Both the position numbers and the translations under genes were made by a program. The notes beneath the pieces are model-generated. The model had not been told where the DNA came from. It saw only the letters and a program-made list of their open reading frames with translations, and did no database searches. From Chitinophagales bacterium (lineage in GTDB: Bacteria > Bacteroidota > Bacteroidia > Chitinophagales > LD1), in assembly GCA_019638515.1 (NCBI GenBank), contig JAHBTS010000005.1, forward strand, positions 124,001 through 188,000: DNA of 64,000 nt, read 5' to 3'. Within the stretch, counting starts at the first letter, position 1, and each line of letters starts with the position of its first letter. Of the stretch, positions 63,291 to 64,000 are shown piece after piece.

Positions 63291-63611
63291 ATAGTCTTGC
63301 TTTTTATTGCGAAAAATTTCGAGTTGAAAATACATCTTGTTTCTAAACTGATTGCACTATTCTTTTGATGTTGTACAGAAAAGAATTTGAGTTTAATTCT
63401 AACCTATAGCCTTTGTATAAGATTCTTTTAAATTACTTTTTCTATTTATGAAGAATAGAATTTAATTCTATCAACGCAATAAACGGAGAGAAGCAACGTA
63501 TAATAGGGAGTTATTTTTAGGAGGAAATTTATTGGCTGTTTTTTAACTACGAAAGAACCTAAGTATATTCCTTTTCTAAAGATATATTTTTTCATCCATT
63601 AAATTAAAAGT
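63291..63611. other. AT-rich divergent gap with inverted repeats
   Basis: 321 bases with no gene. It contains two related inverted repeats: AGAATT-7 bases-AATTCT (63383-63400) and a perfect ATAGAATT-T-AATTCTAT (63455-63471). They may be operators for the divergent T9SS-protein and YHYH-lipoprotein genes. No clear -33/-7 pair was found. Confidence 0.5.
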
Positions 63612-64000
63612 ATGAACACACTAAGATTCTGTTGCATCTTTGCCTTGGCATTGGGTTTGACACATTGTAAAAAGGATGACAGTACCCAAAATTCGGAGAC
63701 TGTTCCCGAGGTGTACAAAAAAATATATGGTGCCACCAGCATTACTTCCGATGGTACGTATGTTTACATAAAAACCCAAGGTACGCCCGATCATAAAAGT
63801 GTTTATTATCCTTCGAGCAATAGTTTATACGAAAACTTTTCCGGTACTACATTTGGTGGAAACACTTTTCATAAGAATCCTAACTCTATTTCATCCAAAA
63901 GTTATACGTTTAAAATTCCACAAAATCCTGAGGTTGCTTCCAATCATGCAGCCACTCCTCTAGGACCCATTGGTGTTTCGTTGAATGGTGTTCCGTTTTT
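63612..64000 (+). CDS. YHYH-domain lipoprotein (N-terminal part, cut by window edge)
   Basis: An open frame from the ATG at 63612 runs to the right edge, giving 129 residues. The N-terminus is a lipoprotein signal with lipobox GLTHC. The mature part contains YTFKIPQNPEVA and, near the edge, PLGPIGVSLNGVPFF, the characteristic start of YHYH-type proteins of unknown function; the YHYH motif itself would lie beyond the edge. An outer-membrane or periplasmic location is likely. Confidence 0.75.
   Translation, partial: MNTLRFCCIFALALGLTHCKKDDSTQNSETVPEVYKKIYGATSITSDGTYVYIKTQGTPDHKSVYYPSSNSLYENFSGTTFGGNTFHKNPNSISSKSYTFKIPQNPEVASNHAATPLGPIGVSLNGVPF

Overview
The window looks like a chromosomal segment of a Bacteroidota (Bacteroidetes) bacterium, probably of the Chitinophagales/Sphingobacteriia type. 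The evidence is consistent across the window. Many secreted proteins end in type IX secretion system (T9SS) sorting domains. There are four TonB-dependent receptors, a PorP/SprF protein next to a giant PKD-repeat protein with a gliding-type C-terminus, promoters of the Bacteroidetes form (TTTG, about 19 bases, TAnnTTTG), the long form of GAPDH, and AT-rich DNA. There are no insertion sequences, prophage genes or CRISPR arrays. All functional calls come from reading the sequence and from knowledge of the families; no search was run.

Layout. 1-7.9 kb: a secreted esterase, a PaaK-like acyl-CoA ligase, a secreted SGNH/PKD protein, recO with the PBP2 gene mrdA, and an AIM24-family protein. 8-11.2 kb: three secreted proteins including a collagen-like fibre with an S74 self-cleaving chaperone domain. 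11.3-13.9 kb: tRNA-Gln and murG-murC. 14-20.2 kb: a lamin-tail protein, a TonB receptor and a secreted endonuclease I, likely a locus for using extracellular DNA. 20.3-26.4 kb: a compact seven-gene operon (KAS III-like synthase, unknown protein, BtrH-like acyltransferase, ABC ATPase, ABC permease, acyl carrier protein, KAS II-like synthase). This is the best candidate for an uncharacterised biosynthesis and export system. 26.5-32.3 kb: an rRNA methyltransferase and rpoC, which stands without rpoB and has its own promoter. 32.3-34.7 kb: a TPP riboswitch controlling a TonB receptor. 34.8-39.5 kb: a lipoprotein, a WG-repeat protein, tsaE and a large TonB receptor. 39.6-42.8 kb: tRNA-His, pdhB, a PaaE-like ferredoxin reductase, a bacilliredoxin and a DUF59 Fe-S assembly protein. 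43.2-50.8 kb: the 2163-residue PKD adhesin-like protein and its PorP/SprF partner. 50.9-51.3 kb: five tandem 82-bp repeats, each carrying an intrinsic terminator. 51.4-54.3 kb: GAPDH, ribH, an MBL hydrolase and tRNA-Met. 54.4-64 kb: a TonB receptor, a secreted protein, cysK, a lipoprotein, a DMT transporter, gcvH, a glycosyltransferase, a DinB-like protein, a BIG2/thrombospondin-3 T9SS protein and the start of a YHYH lipoprotein.

Housekeeping genes (cell wall, transcription, tRNA modification, glycolysis, riboflavin, cysteine, glycine cleavage) are mixed with surface and secretion genes, as is usual in this phylum. Several starts were moved downstream to the ATG that precedes a signal peptide or the conserved N-terminus. 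Four genes appear to use TTG or GTG starts.
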